The notes under the pieces: model-generated
The model's database searches: none
Seen by the model: the letters and a program-made list of their open reading frames with translations, nothing else
What the model was told of the DNA's origin: nothing
Program-made: the position numbers and the translations under genes
Origin: Clostridia bacterium
GTDB lineage: Bacteria > Bacillota_A > Clostridia > Christensenellales > Aristaeellaceae
Length of the DNA stretch: 47,429 nt
Reading direction: 5' to 3'
Assembly: GCA_017530275.1 (NCBI GenBank)
Contig: JAFXMP010000252.1
Span: forward strand, 1 to 47,429
Shown: in pieces, positions 1 to 7,747 of the stretch
Layout: the number at the start of each line of letters is the position of its first letter
Numbering within the stretch: the stretch's first letter is position 1

Positions 1-4
1 CAGG

Positions 5-225
5 CGGCGGCGTGTACGCCGCCGAGGAGCGGCCATGCCGCTTCCTCTATCAATTTCTGGCCGAAAAATGTGCGTTTTCAGTATCTTTTGATGCTGAAAA
101 CGCCATTTTTCAAGAAATTGATGCGTCGAATGAAAGGACGGTTTTCCGGCCTTTCATTCGCAGCGTGTCGAAAATTCTTTTTCGACACGCTGCGCAGCCG
201 ACGCTTTTAACAAGCGTCCGGCTGC
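5..225. other. Field of six abutting hairpins
   Basis: This non-coding stretch is almost entirely self-complementary. Hairpins lie at 5-24 (8 bp perfect, loop TGTA), 24-47 (10 bp with one bulge), 49-122 (about 30 bp in three blocks, loop TTTT), 127-160 (15 bp with one mismatch, loop TTTT), 161-192 (14 bp perfect, loop TTCT) and 194-225 (12-13 bp with one bulge). Neighbouring hairpins are 0-4 bases apart and the stems differ in sequence, so this is not one repeat unit. It begins 5 bases after the DUF4250 stop codon (read on the minus strand) and may continue past the left edge. It could be a structured RNA, a set of terminators, or an element that folds as single-stranded DNA. Confidence 0.8.
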
Positions 226-229
226 ATTT

Positions 230-409
230 TTATACGAAGGCGTTCTGCTCTGGGTCGTAGTGGTAATCGATGGTGGCCAGCACGGCTTCGACTTCTTTGC
301 GGCTGCAATCCATATCCTCGCACAGGCTGTCCAGGCTGGAAAAACGGTCTCGAAGCTTCATATTTACCACGCTCAGCAGCATGTAGGGGTCCTGGGGCAG
401 ATATGCCAT
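230..409 (-). CDS. DUF4250 domain-containing protein
   Basis: This 59-residue protein matches the small DUF4250 family of Clostridia, whose function is unknown. The recognisable core is the N-terminal LPQDPYMLLSVVNMKLRD stretch, followed by an acidic helical middle (SLDSLCEDMD) and a C-terminal IDYHYDPEQNAFV-type ending. The start codon lies two bases after the stop of the upstream hydrolase, and its ribosome site (AGGGAGCG) lies inside the end of that gene, so the two are very probably translated together from the promoter at 1370-1398. The length is normal for the family. Its stop codon directly abuts the hairpin field at 5-225. The family assignment is from memory of the conserved N-terminus. 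Confidence 0.85.
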   Translation of the reverse strand: MAYLPQDPYMLLSVVNMKLRDRFSSLDSLCEDMDCSRKEVEAVLATIDYHYDPEQNAFV

Positions 410-411
410 GG

Positions 412-1320
412 CTATTTCGCTCCCTTCGCGCCGTCGGCGGCGTTCAAGGTCAGGCCGTCGTAGGCGATGATGAAGCCGGGGGTGATGCGCTGGATATCCG
501 CAAAGGTGGTGTAGCCGTTATGGGAAAAGTGGCTGGCAACGAACAAGGTGCTTTCGTCTGCCGCGCCGATAGCAATCATCTTTTCCCGCATGCTCAGGCA
601 GCCTTCGCTGGTCATATGGCCCACCCAGCGGTTGTAATCGTAGTGCCAGGAGCCGCCGGTGCAGTCCAGAGAAACTAAATCCAGCCGTCTGCCGGAAAGG
701 TACGCCATGTTGGCTTCGGTGAATTCGCAGGTATCATGGGCGTACAGGATGCGCTGCCCGTCCTTTTCGATCAGGTAAATCAGCGCTTCCTCCGCCCGGT
801 AAATCGTGCGGCCCAGGAATTGTACGGGAAACGTTTCGCTGGTCCTGCTCTGGCAGTGCAGCCCTTCCAGAGCCGTCACCTGATAATCGCCGATGGCCGC
901 CGTTTCAAAGGGGATCATCCGCTGAAAGGCTAAGCAATGGGAGGGATGGTCCGTGAAACGCTGGATGCATTGACCTGTCCGTTCATTTCCGTAAATGGTC
1001 AGGGTGCTTTGGGGTTTTTCGCCGTCCTTCTGGTAACAATAGCCGGGAATGCGGAATTCCATTTCGTCGGGGATCAGGTGGTCCGAATGGCTGTGGGTGA
1101 TCAGCACGCCCTGCAAGCCCATATAATCCAGGCCGTAGCGCTGCATATGGATGAAGGAATCCGGCCCAAAATCCAGCTTCAATTTCCCGTCGATGATGGC
1201 CCCGGATCGAGTGCGGATCTCTTTTCCGCCCGCTGTTCTGGCGGCGCGGCACACCGGGCATTGGCAGAACAGCGCCGGAATGCCCTCCGCCGCGGCGGTG
1301 CCCAAATACTGTAAAATCAT
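412..1320 (-). CDS. MBL-fold hydrolase, PhnP-like
   Basis: This is a 302-residue metallo-beta-lactamase-fold hydrolase of the PhnP type. Family members are metal-dependent phosphodiesterases; PhnP itself cleaves ribosyl 1,2-cyclic phosphate. Visible marks are the N-terminal LGTAAAEGIPALFC opening, a CQCPVC cysteine cluster matching the structural zinc site of PhnP, the metal-binding HSHSDH motif near residue 80 and a C-terminal ASHFSHNG segment. The chosen ATG (MILQYLG) follows AGAAGGAAAG and fits the family N-terminus; an in-frame ATG 78 bases upstream lies beyond the -10 box and is unlikely. There are no phn genes nearby, so the natural substrate is unknown. DUF4250 follows two bases downstream. 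Confidence 0.85.
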   Translation of the reverse strand: MILQYLGTAAAEGIPALFCQCPVCRAARTAGGKEIRTRSGAIIDGKLKLDFGPDSFIHMQRYGLDYMGLQGVLITHSHSDHLIPDEMEFRIPGYCYQKDGEKPQSTLTIYGNERTGQCIQRFTDHPSHCLAFQRMIPFETAAIGDYQVTALEGLHCQSRTSETFPVQFLGRTIYRAEEALIYLIEKDGQRILYAHDTCEFTEANMAYLSGRRLDLVSLDCTGGSWHYDYNRWVGHMTSEGCLSMREKMIAIGAADESTLFVASHFSHNGYTTFADIQRITPGFIIAYDGLTLNAADGAKGAK

Positions 1321-1369
1321 GTCGTCTTTCCTTCTTTCTGGAGGAACGGTCAGTATCCGTCCCTTTTTC

Positions 1370-1398
1370 ATTATATCAGAAGCCGGATTCCCGCGCAA
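1370..1398 (-). promoter_or_regulatory. Sigma-A promoter for the MBL/DUF4250 operon
   Basis: On the minus strand, TTGCGC (1398-1393) and TATAAT (1375-1370) are separated by 17 bp. They lie about 50 bases before the hydrolase start codon. Confidence 0.7.
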
Positions 1399-1474
1399 TC
1401 ACCCAAAAACGTTCACGGATGGTCAAAAAAGTGAAAAAGCCATGAAAAAGAGCCCTGGAAGCGAGAAAAAAGGA

Positions 1475-1504
1475 TTGACAAGTACGGCGGTTTGACGGTA
1501 TAAT
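1475..1504 (+). promoter_or_regulatory. Sigma-A promoter for DUF177-rpmF
   Basis: A perfect TTGACA (1475-1480) and a perfect TATAAT (1499-1504) are separated by 18 bp, about 25-30 bases before the DUF177 start. This is one of the strongest promoters in the window, as expected for a ribosomal protein operon. Confidence 0.85.
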
Positions 1505-1533
1505 AGCATTCGGTCACGATTGGAGTGATGTGC

Positions 1534-2064
1534 TTGCTGCTGGACATTTCCCGCGCGCTGCGCGCACCGGGGGAGGAAATCCCCTTCCTGCATCGTGACG
1601 CCATTCCGCCGCAGGAGATCTTCGGTGAAACGGTGGCGTTTTCCGATGTGACCCTGTCCGGTTTCCTGTGCTCGGTGGAGGATCACCTCCGCATCCGGGG
1701 CACGCTGCGCACAGTGGCGCACGGCCATTGCGCGGGCTGCTTACAGCCGGTGGATTATCCGGTGGAGGTTCCCTTCGATGAAACCTTCATCCGCGTAACC
1801 GCCCGCAATCCCCGGCCCGAGGATGAGAACGCCGAGGAAGAGGAATGGTATTATGAAGGCTCCAAGGTTGAGCTTTCCCATCTTGCGATGACGCTGACCC
1901 TGCTGGACCTGCCCATTCGTTTCGAGTGCGGCGACGATTGCCCGGTACTCAGTCAACTGCATTCGGAAGATGATGAAACAACGCATGCTTGCCAGAAGGA
2001 CATGCCCGACCAGCATCCTTTTTCGGCATTGCAGCAATTGCTGACAAAGGATCAGGAGGTGTAA
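1534..2064 (+). CDS. DUF177 (YceD-like) protein
   Basis: This is a 176-residue YceD/DUF177 protein, a family almost always encoded just before rpmF and linked to 23S rRNA or ribosome assembly. It opens with MLLDISRALRAPGEEIPF in the style of Clostridia homologues and has a paired-cysteine site (CAGC near residue 70, then CGDDC near residue 132), typical of the family. The start is uncertain. GTG at 1525 and ATG at 1528 are in frame, but GGAG at 1522-1525 is spaced best for the TTG at 1534, which also gives the family N-terminus. The stop is two bases before the rpmF start, and both genes share the promoter at 1475. Confidence 0.88.
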   Translation: MLLDISRALRAPGEEIPFLHRDAIPPQEIFGETVAFSDVTLSGFLCSVEDHLRIRGTLRTVAHGHCAGCLQPVDYPVEVPFDETFIRVTARNPRPEDENAEEEEWYYEGSKVELSHLAMTLTLLDLPIRFECGDDCPVLSQLHSEDDETTHACQKDMPDQHPFSALQQLLTKDQEV

Positions 2065-2066
2065 TT

Positions 2067-2261
2067 ATGGCTCTGCCCAAAGGAAAAGTATCCAAGGCCC
2101 GCGGCCGTTCCCGTCGCGCGAACTGGAAGCTGGAACTTCCCGCGATCGTCGAGTGCAAACAGTGCCACCAGATGAAGCTGGCGCACCGCGTATGCAAGCA
2201 TTGCGGCTATTACGATGGCAAGCAGGTCATCGTGATCGACGAAGAAAAGAAGAACGCGTAA
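2067..2261 (+). CDS. rpmF: 50S ribosomal protein L32
   Basis: This is ribosomal protein L32, 64 residues long and part of the large subunit. It starts MALPKGKVSKARGRSRRANW and has two CxxC pairs (CKQC and CKHC) that form the zinc ribbon of the zinc-type L32. It follows DUF177 immediately, with a strong AGGAGGTG ribosome site that overlaps the end of that gene, which is the standard arrangement. The intact zinc ligands indicate the C+ form, which needs zinc. A terminator follows at 2276-2300. Confidence 0.98.
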   Translation: MALPKGKVSKARGRSRRANWKLELPAIVECKQCHQMKLAHRVCKHCGYYDGKQVIVIDEEKKNA

Positions 2262-2275
2262 GACGTTCCGCCGAA

Positions 2276-2300
2276 AAGATGCCTGAATAGGCATTTTTTC
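2276..2300 (+). terminator. Rho-independent terminator after rpmF
   Basis: The arms ATGCCT and AGGCAT enclose a GAAT loop and are followed by a run of Ts. It sits 15 bases after the rpmF stop. Confidence 0.8.
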
Positions 2301-2305
2301 GTAAG

Positions 2306-2557
2306 GATGGGTTTTACAGCATTGCCCGAAGAACGGAAGGAGTACGCTTTTCCCTTCTCCCAAAGAGAGGCGGCCCATGGCTGAAAGGCTGCCGGAGAAC
2401 AAAAGCGGAAGGTCGTCCGGGAGGGCGGCGGGCGAATAGAGTAGCCCGTTCGGGTGCGCCCGTTACAGCGCTAAGAGGCGGCAATCCTGCGTTGCCGCGA
2501 AGCAAGGTGGTACCACGGGTCAATCCGTCCTTCGGGATAGATTGACCCGTTGTTTTT
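2306..2557 (+). promoter_or_regulatory. T-box leader (valine type) upstream of valS
   Basis: This leader senses uncharged tRNA and controls the genes that follow. It contains a GGAGTA segment on the 5' side of stem I, an AGAGAGG segment, the T-box sequence AAGGTGGTACCACGG (2504-2518) and an overlapping terminator with 10 bp arms ACGGGTCAAT/ATTGACCCGT (2515-2550) followed by TGTTTTT. A GTC valine triplet (2412-2414) sits where pairing of GCG with CGC and of TCCG with CGGA would place the specifier loop. This reading agrees with valS downstream. The first gene under its control is the small membrane protein, not valS. Confidence 0.88.
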
Positions 2558-2585
2558 GCAAAGGCAGGAAAAAGGAAGTGAAAAA

Positions 2586-2873
2586 ATGGACCAGTGGATT
2601 GTACCCGATTACTCCGCTGCCCATCCAGGGTTTACCGGCTTTTTAGGTATGATCCGGTTTGATAATCCCTGGGTGCTGATTTTTGCGGCGGCGCTGTTTT
2701 TTGGCAATATTCCCCTGAATACCCTGCTGCGGAAAAGCCTGCTGGATGAAATATGGATCAAGGTGATCCGCTGGGGTTATGTGGTCGTTTGCTTAATCAT
2801 CATCTTTGTCATGGTGTTCATTATGATGGAGAACGGCAACTCCACCGGCGTTTACCTCATTCCCATCGTATGA
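2586..2873 (+). CDS. Small two-helix membrane protein in the valS operon
   Basis: This 95-residue protein is not recognised. It has a short polar N-terminus, a hydrophobic segment at about residues 30-48 (PWVLIFAAALFFGNIPL), a charged linker with KSLLDEIWIK, and a second hydrophobic segment at about 62-82, so it is probably an integral membrane protein with two helices. The start ATG follows AAAGGAAGTG. It lies between the T-box terminator and valS and 43 bases before the valS start, so it should be induced together with valS under valine limitation. A role in valine homeostasis is only an inference from position. Confidence 0.7.
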   Translation: MDQWIVPDYSAAHPGFTGFLGMIRFDNPWVLIFAAALFFGNIPLNTLLRKSLLDEIWIKVIRWGYVVVCLIIIFVMVFIMMENGNSTGVYLIPIV

Positions 2874-2916
2874 GCGCTTTGCTTGAATGGAGACAAAAAA
2901 ACAGGAGGGAATAATC

Positions 2917-5628
2917 GTGTCTGAAACCTTCAATATGGAAAAAACCTACAATCCCCAGGCCATCGAGAAGGAAACCTATGAAAAGTGGGAGGCTTCCGGG
3001 GCCTTCGCGCCGAAGATCGACAAAAGCAAAAAACCCTTCACCATCGTGATGCCGCCCCCCAACGTGACGGGCCAGCTTCACATGGGCCACGCCATGGACT
3101 GCACTTTGCAGGACGCGCTGATCCGCTATCACCGCATGAAGGGCGACCCCACCCTGTGGCTGCCCGGCACCGACCACGCCGCCATCGCCACGGAGGTGAA
3201 GGTGGTGGAAAAGCTGCGCAAGGAAGGGCTGACCAAGGAAATGCTGGGCCGGGAAGGCTTTTTGGAGCACGCCTGGGCCTGGAAGCGGGAATACGGCGGT
3301 CGCATCACCCGCCAGCTTCGCCGCATGGGTTCCTCCTGCGACTGGAGCCGGGAGCGCTTCACCATGGACGAGGGCTGCTCCAAGGCCGTGCGGGAAGTGT
3401 TCGTGCGGCTGTATGAGAAGGGCCTGATCTACCGGGGCTACCGGTTGGTCAACTGGTGTACCTGCTGCGGCACCGCCATATCCGACGCCGAAGTGGAATA
3501 TGAGGAAAAGGACGGCAATTTCTGGCACATCCTGTACCCCGTGAAGGAAACGGGCGAAAAGCTGGAACTGGCTACCACCCGCCCCGAAACCATGTTAGGC
3601 GATACCGCCGTGGCCATCAACCCCGCCGATCCCCGGTATGCCCACCTCCACGGCTGCCACGTGATCCTGCCCCTCATCAACAAGGAAATCCCCATCGTGT
3701 GCGACGAGCACGCCGACATGGAAAAGGGCACCGGCGTGGTGAAAATCACCCCCGCCCACGACCCCAACGACTACGAAGTGGGCCAGCGCCACAATCTGCC
3801 CATCGTGCGGGTGTTCACCTATGACGGCCATATGACCGGCGCGGCGGACAAGGCCGAGGCCGACGCCATTTTCGCCGCCGGAAAAGCCTCCGTGAACGAG
3901 CCCGAGGTGCTGGACTGCGGCAAGTACGCCGGGATGACTACCGTGGAGGCCCGGAAAGCCATCGTGGCCGACCTGACCGAACTGGGCCTGCTGAAGGAAA
4001 TCGAACCCCTCAAGCACGAGGTGGGCACCTGCTACCGCTGCCACAACGTGATCGAGCCCATGGTGAGCAAGCAGTGGTTCGTGAAGATGGAACCCCTGGC
4101 GAAACCCGCCCTGGAAGCGGTGAAAAAAGGCGACACCAAGTTCATCCCCGAGCGTTTCGCCAAAATCTACTATAACTGGATGGAAAACACCCGGGACTGG
4201 TGCATCAGCCGCCGTCTCTGGTGGGGCCACCGCATCCCCGCCTGGTACTGCCAGGACTGCGGCGAAACCATCGTGGGCCGGGAAGACCCCGCCGTGTGCC
4301 CCAAGTGCGGCTGCAAGACCCTTTCCCAGGACGAAGACGTGCTGGACACCTGGTTCTCCTCCGCCCTGTGGCCCTTCTCCACCCTGGGCTGGCCGGACAA
4401 TACCGAAGACCTGCAATATTTCTATCCCACCACCACCCTGGTGACGGGCTACGACATCATTTTCTTCTGGGTGGCCCGCATGATGTTCTCCGGCATCGAG
4501 AACATGGGGGACGTGCCCTTTGAAAACGTGGTGATCCACGGCCTGGTGCGGGACGCCCTGGGCCGGAAAATGAGCAAGAGCCTAGGCAACGGCGTGGACC
4601 CCCTGGAGGTCATCGACCAGTACGGCGCGGACGCCCTGCGCTTCTCCCTGGTGATGGGCATTTCTCCCGGCAACGACACCCGCTATTCCACCGAAAAGGT
4701 GGAAATGGCCCGGAACTTCGCCAATAAGGTGTGGAACGCCAGCCGCTTCGTGCTCATGAACTTAGACGGCAGGGAAACCCTGGACGGCAAGGAACTGACC
4801 CTGCCGGACCGCTGGATTTTGAGCAAGTACAACGAGGCCGTGCGCCAGATCAGCAAGAATTTCGAGGAAGCGGAATACGGCTTGGCCGCCCAGAAGATTT
4901 ACGATTTCACCTGGAGCGAGTTCTGCGATTGGTACATCGAGCTGGCCAAAGGCGGCCTGCTGGGGGACGACCTGAACCGCAAAGCCGCTGTGCGCGCCGT
5001 GTTGCAAACGGTGCTGTCGGGCCTGCTGCGCCTGCTGCATCCCTTTATGCCCTTCCTGACCGAGGAAGTGTACAAGAACCTGCCCGGCGAGGAAAACGCC
5101 TCCTGCATGCTGGCCGACTGGCCCAAGACGCTGGAAGCCTATGACTTCCCCGCCGAAGCCGCCCGCATGGAGGGTATCATGGACATGATCCGCTCCATCC
5201 GCAACCTGCGGGCGGGCATGAATGTGCAGCCCTCTCATAAGGCCCACCTGATGGTGCGCCCCGCCGAGGGCTGGCAGAACGCTTTCGACGGCACCGAAGT
5301 GTACTTTGCCCGTTTGGCCAGCGTGAGCGCCCTGACCCTGCTGGAAAAAGACGCGCAGATCACTGAAAAGACCGTCAGCGCCGTGTGCGCCGCGGGCGAA
5401 TACTTCATCCCCCTGGGCGAGCTGGTGGACTTTGAAAAGGAAAAGGCCCGCCTCAACAAGGAACGGGACAACCTGCTCAAGGAAATTGCCCGGGCCGAAG
5501 GGAAACTCAACAACCCCGGCTTCGTGGCGAAAGCCCCCGCCAACCTGGTGGCCGCAGAAAAGGAAAAGCTGGAAAAGAATAAGGAAATGCTCACCGCCCT
5601 GGAAGCGCGCATCGCGGAACTGGGATAA
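2917..5628 (+). CDS. valS: Valyl-tRNA synthetase
   Basis: This class I aminoacyl-tRNA synthetase charges tRNA-Val in the cytoplasm. It is 903 residues, normal for bacterial ValS. The ATP-binding HIGH-type motif is HMGHA (about residue 55) and the KMSKS motif is at 551-555. The editing domain lies between them, with a zinc-ribbon-like insertion (CQDCG followed by CPKCGC). An anticodon-binding domain and a C-terminal coiled-coil arm starting near LVDFEKEKARL complete the fold. The GTG start at 2917 is preceded by ACAGGAGGG; an ATG 30 bases upstream has no ribosome site. The T-box at 2306-2557 makes expression respond to uncharged tRNA. Confidence 0.98.
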   Translation: MSETFNMEKTYNPQAIEKETYEKWEASGAFAPKIDKSKKPFTIVMPPPNVTGQLHMGHAMDCTLQDALIRYHRMKGDPTLWLPGTDHAAIATEVKVVEKLRKEGLTKEMLGREGFLEHAWAWKREYGGRITRQLRRMGSSCDWSRERFTMDEGCSKAVREVFVRLYEKGLIYRGYRLVNWCTCCGTAISDAEVEYEEKDGNFWHILYPVKETGEKLELATTRPETMLGDTAVAINPADPRYAHLHGCHVILPLINKEIPIVCDEHADMEKGTGVVKITPAHDPNDYEVGQRHNLPIVRVFTYDGHMTGAADKAEADAIFAAGKASVNEPEVLDCGKYAGMTTVEARKAIVADLTELGLLKEIEPLKHEVGTCYRCHNVIEPMVSKQWFVKMEPLAKPALEAVKKGDTKFIPERFAKIYYNWMENTRDWCISRRLWWGHRIPAWYCQDCGETIVGREDPAVCPKCGCKTLSQDEDVLDTWFSSALWPFSTLGWPDNTEDLQYFYPTTTLVTGYDIIFFWVARMMFSGIENMGDVPFENVVIHGLVRDALGRKMSKSLGNGVDPLEVIDQYGADALRFSLVMGISPGNDTRYSTEKVEMARNFANKVWNASRFVLMNLDGRETLDGKELTLPDRWILSKYNEAVRQISKNFEEAEYGLAAQKIYDFTWSEFCDWYIELAKGGLLGDDLNRKAAVRAVLQTVLSGLLRLLHPFMPFLTEEVYKNLPGEENASCMLADWPKTLEAYDFPAEAARMEGIMDMIRSIRNLRAGMNVQPSHKAHLMVRPAEGWQNAFDGTEVYFARLASVSALTLLEKDAQITEKTVSAVCAAGEYFIPLGELVDFEKEKARLNKERDNLLKEIARAEGKLNNPGFVAKAPANLVAAEKEKLEKNKEMLTALEARIAELG

Positions 5629-5636
5629 TACTATGC

Positions 5637-5672
5637 GCGGGGCACGGCCTGACAGTCAAGGCCGTGCCCCGC
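5637..5672 (+). terminator. 14-bp perfect hairpin after valS
   Basis: The arms GCGGGGCACGGCCT and AGGCCGTGCCCCGC enclose an 8-base loop, starting 8 bases after the valS stop. There is no T-run, so it may be a processing or mRNA-stabilising hairpin, not a true terminator. Confidence 0.5.
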
Positions 5673-5695
5673 ATTCGCTGAAAGAAGGGGATACC

Positions 5696-6352
5696 GTGGG
5701 TTCTTCCGGGCCGCATGATCGGATCATCCATGCGTTATGCAAGGAAATCCTGCTTCCCATGGGCGTGTTTCAAAAAGGCAGGTCCCGCTTATACCTGGAT
5801 GATAACGGCTGGTACGTTACGATGATCGAATTTCAGCCTTCCGGGTTCAGCAAAGGCACCTATCTGAACGTGGGGCTGCATTTTCTGTTCAAGCGCGAAG
5901 ATTGCTGGAGCTTTGATTATTCCGATGGGAATCCCCGGATCGGCGACCTCATCGTTTTTGAAAGCGAGGAGCAATTTGCGCGGGACGTGAGGCCCTATGT
6001 GGAGAAAGCCAGGGACTGTGCGCTGAAATATCGGGCATTCAGAGACGTCGTTCACGCGAAGGAAGTGATCCTTCGGAGAAAAGCCGTGCCCGGCTGTGCG
6101 CCGTGGATTCTGTATCATCAGGGGATGATTTGCCTGCTGGCGCGTCATGGGATGCGGGGAAGACATCTCTACAGGCAGTTTCTGAGAAACTGCAGCCCGC
6201 GTTTCAAACCCAGCGTTTTGGAGGCGGGCTATCCTCGAAGCGCGTTGGGAATGAACCATGATTCCGTCATGACGCTGATCCAGCAGAACAGAGCTTCTTT
6301 GCACAGCCTCCCTTCCATGGGGAAAATGCCATCGTTCAGCGAATTTGAATGA
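5696..6352 (+). CDS. DUF4304-like hypothetical protein
   Basis: This 218-residue soluble protein resembles the DUF4304 family. It has the layout of a helix, then GVFQKGRSRLYLDDNGWYVTMIEFQ, then a LNVGLHFLFK strand, which matches the family core of a short helix and strands with a late NxG segment. The function of DUF4304 is unknown. The rest (residues 70-218) is charged and not recognised. The GTG start at 5696 follows AAAGAAGGGG with 5-base spacing. It lies 24 bases after the valS hairpin and may be read through from valS. The family call is by eye and tentative. Confidence 0.6.
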   Translation: MGSSGPHDRIIHALCKEILLPMGVFQKGRSRLYLDDNGWYVTMIEFQPSGFSKGTYLNVGLHFLFKREDCWSFDYSDGNPRIGDLIVFESEEQFARDVRPYVEKARDCALKYRAFRDVVHAKEVILRRKAVPGCAPWILYHQGMICLLARHGMRGRHLYRQFLRNCSPRFKPSVLEAGYPRSALGMNHDSVMTLIQQNRASLHSLPSMGKMPSFSEFE

Positions 6353-6450
6353 TACGGCACACGGAAACTGCTTCTGCAATCGTGGAGTGGTTTTCGCCTG
6401 CTTTTGTATGCGACACGCCTCATTAAAGAGGGAGAAAGGGATTTGCTGGT

Positions 6451-6780
6451 ATGCAGGTGACCGTCAAGGAATTTACGCTGAATATAGAAAAATATCTGAC
6501 GCTGGTGCTGACTGAGGATATTTTGATTTTGAAAAACGGAAAACCAGTAGCTAAATTGGTCAATCCTAATATTTCAGCAGTCGATTCTATTTCCGGCGTT
6601 CTGGCGGGGAAAGTTCCTGCGGACATTGACCGTCATTCGTTTCGGGAGGAAAAACTGTTTCCACGTAAGGACTATATTTGCCGCCGCACGTTGAAAGAAC
6701 GCGGTGAGGCATATGACGGGGAATTGAATCTTTCTGAGGAAATTGATTGGGGCAAACCGATCGGAAGCGAATTATGGTGA
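6451..6780 (+). CDS. Phd/YefM-family antitoxin without a partner
   Basis: This 109-residue protein starts with a Phd/YefM-like fold (MQVTVKEFTLNIEKYL, then ILILKNGKPVAKLVNP at about 28-43), which in this family binds operator DNA. The typical GVLAGKVPADIDRHSFREE segment follows. The last 30 residues, with ERGEAYDGELN and a final DWGKPIGSELW, resemble the tail of MazE/PemI-type antitoxins, which inhibits the toxin. No toxin gene follows: rsmH starts 31 bases downstream. The ribosome site is weak (AGAAAGGG, about 12 bases from the ATG). It is probably an orphan antitoxin left after toxin loss, or a regulator that has been kept. Confidence 0.75.
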   Translation: MQVTVKEFTLNIEKYLTLVLTEDILILKNGKPVAKLVNPNISAVDSISGVLAGKVPADIDRHSFREEKLFPRKDYICRRTLKERGEAYDGELNLSEEIDWGKPIGSELW

Positions 6781-6811
6781 TTCATTGACCAAACAGATTG
6801 AAGGAGACACT

Positions 6812-7747
6812 ATGGCTTTTCATCATATTCCCGTTCTCCTGAACGAGGTGCTGGAGGCCCTGAATCCCCAGCCGGGGGAGACCTACGCCGACGGCACCTT
6901 GGGCGGCGGGGGGCACAGCGAGGAAATTTTGAAGCGCATGGGGGAAACGGGCACGCTCTACGGCATCGACCGGGACGAAGCGGCCATCGCCGCAGCCACC
7001 GAACGGCTGAAAGGTTATCCTGGCTTTCACGCCGTCCACGGAAATTTTCATGATGTGAAGGAACTGTTGCCCGGCGTTTCGTTGAACGGCGGGCTGCTGG
7101 ACCTGGGCGTGTCCTCCTTCCAGCTGGACACCCCGGACCGGGGTTTTTCCTACCATGAGGACGCGCCGCTGGACATGCGCATGGACACAAGCCGGGGCAT
7201 GACGGCGGCGGACTATGTGAACACGGTTTCCGAACGGGATTTCTGCCAGGCCCTGCGGGATTACGGGGATGAAAAATGGGCGGCCCGCATCGCTCAGATG
7301 CTGATGGAAAAGCGGGCGCAGAAGCCCCTGGAAACCACCGCCGACCTGGTGGCCGTGGTGGACGCGGCCATTCCCAAGGCCGTGCGCCGCAAGGACGAGG
7401 GCCACCCCGCCCGGCGCACCTTCCAGGCCGTGCGCATTGTGGTGAACGACGAGCTGGCCCCCCTGGAAAAAGCGCTGAACGATTGGGTGGACCTGCTCGT
7501 TCCCGGCGGGCGGCTGGCGGTGATCACCTTCCATTCCATCGAGGACCGGATCGTGAAGCTGGCCTTCCGCAAAATGCAGAACCCCTGCACCTGTCCCCCC
7601 AAGGCCCCCATTTGTATCTGCGGCAAGAAGCCTTTGGGAAAAGCAATAGGGGGAGCTGTCAAAGCGAACGAACAGGAATTAGCAGATAATCCCCGCGCCC
7701 ACAGCGCCACGCTGCGGGTATTTGAGAAAGGATGGCCGGAACTGTGA
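6812..7747 (+). CDS. rsmH: 16S rRNA (cytosine1402-N4)-methyltransferase RsmH
   Basis: RsmH methylates N4 of C1402 in the decoding centre of 16S rRNA using S-adenosylmethionine. The 311 residues show the family marks: FHHIPVLLNEVL at the N-terminus, the SAM-binding GTLGGGGHS loop, LLDLGVSSFQLD, an RGFSY segment, VNDELAPLEKAL and ITFHSIEDRIVK. A cysteine-rich stretch near residues 260-275 (CTCPPKAPICICG) is also usual. The ATG follows AAGGAG. In many Firmicutes rsmH sits between mraZ and ftsL in the division cluster; here those genes are absent and rsmI overlaps its 3' end. Confidence 0.97.
   Translation: MAFHHIPVLLNEVLEALNPQPGETYADGTLGGGGHSEEILKRMGETGTLYGIDRDEAAIAAATERLKGYPGFHAVHGNFHDVKELLPGVSLNGGLLDLGVSSFQLDTPDRGFSYHEDAPLDMRMDTSRGMTAADYVNTVSERDFCQALRDYGDEKWAARIAQMLMEKRAQKPLETTADLVAVVDAAIPKAVRRKDEGHPARRTFQAVRIVVNDELAPLEKALNDWVDLLVPGGRLAVITFHSIEDRIVKLAFRKMQNPCTCPPKAPICICGKKPLGKAIGGAVKANEQELADNPRAHSATLRVFEKGWPEL

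Noticed and set aside
5..225. CRISPR array in the first hairpin field
   Set aside because: There is no repeated unit of constant sequence; each hairpin is different.
12..260. Open frame across the first hairpin field
   Set aside because: Its codons are entirely made of hairpin arms, without a ribosome site or a family match; it also overlaps the end of DUF4250.
3595..4539. Antisense open frame inside valS
   Set aside because: Same shadow pattern; valS is certain.
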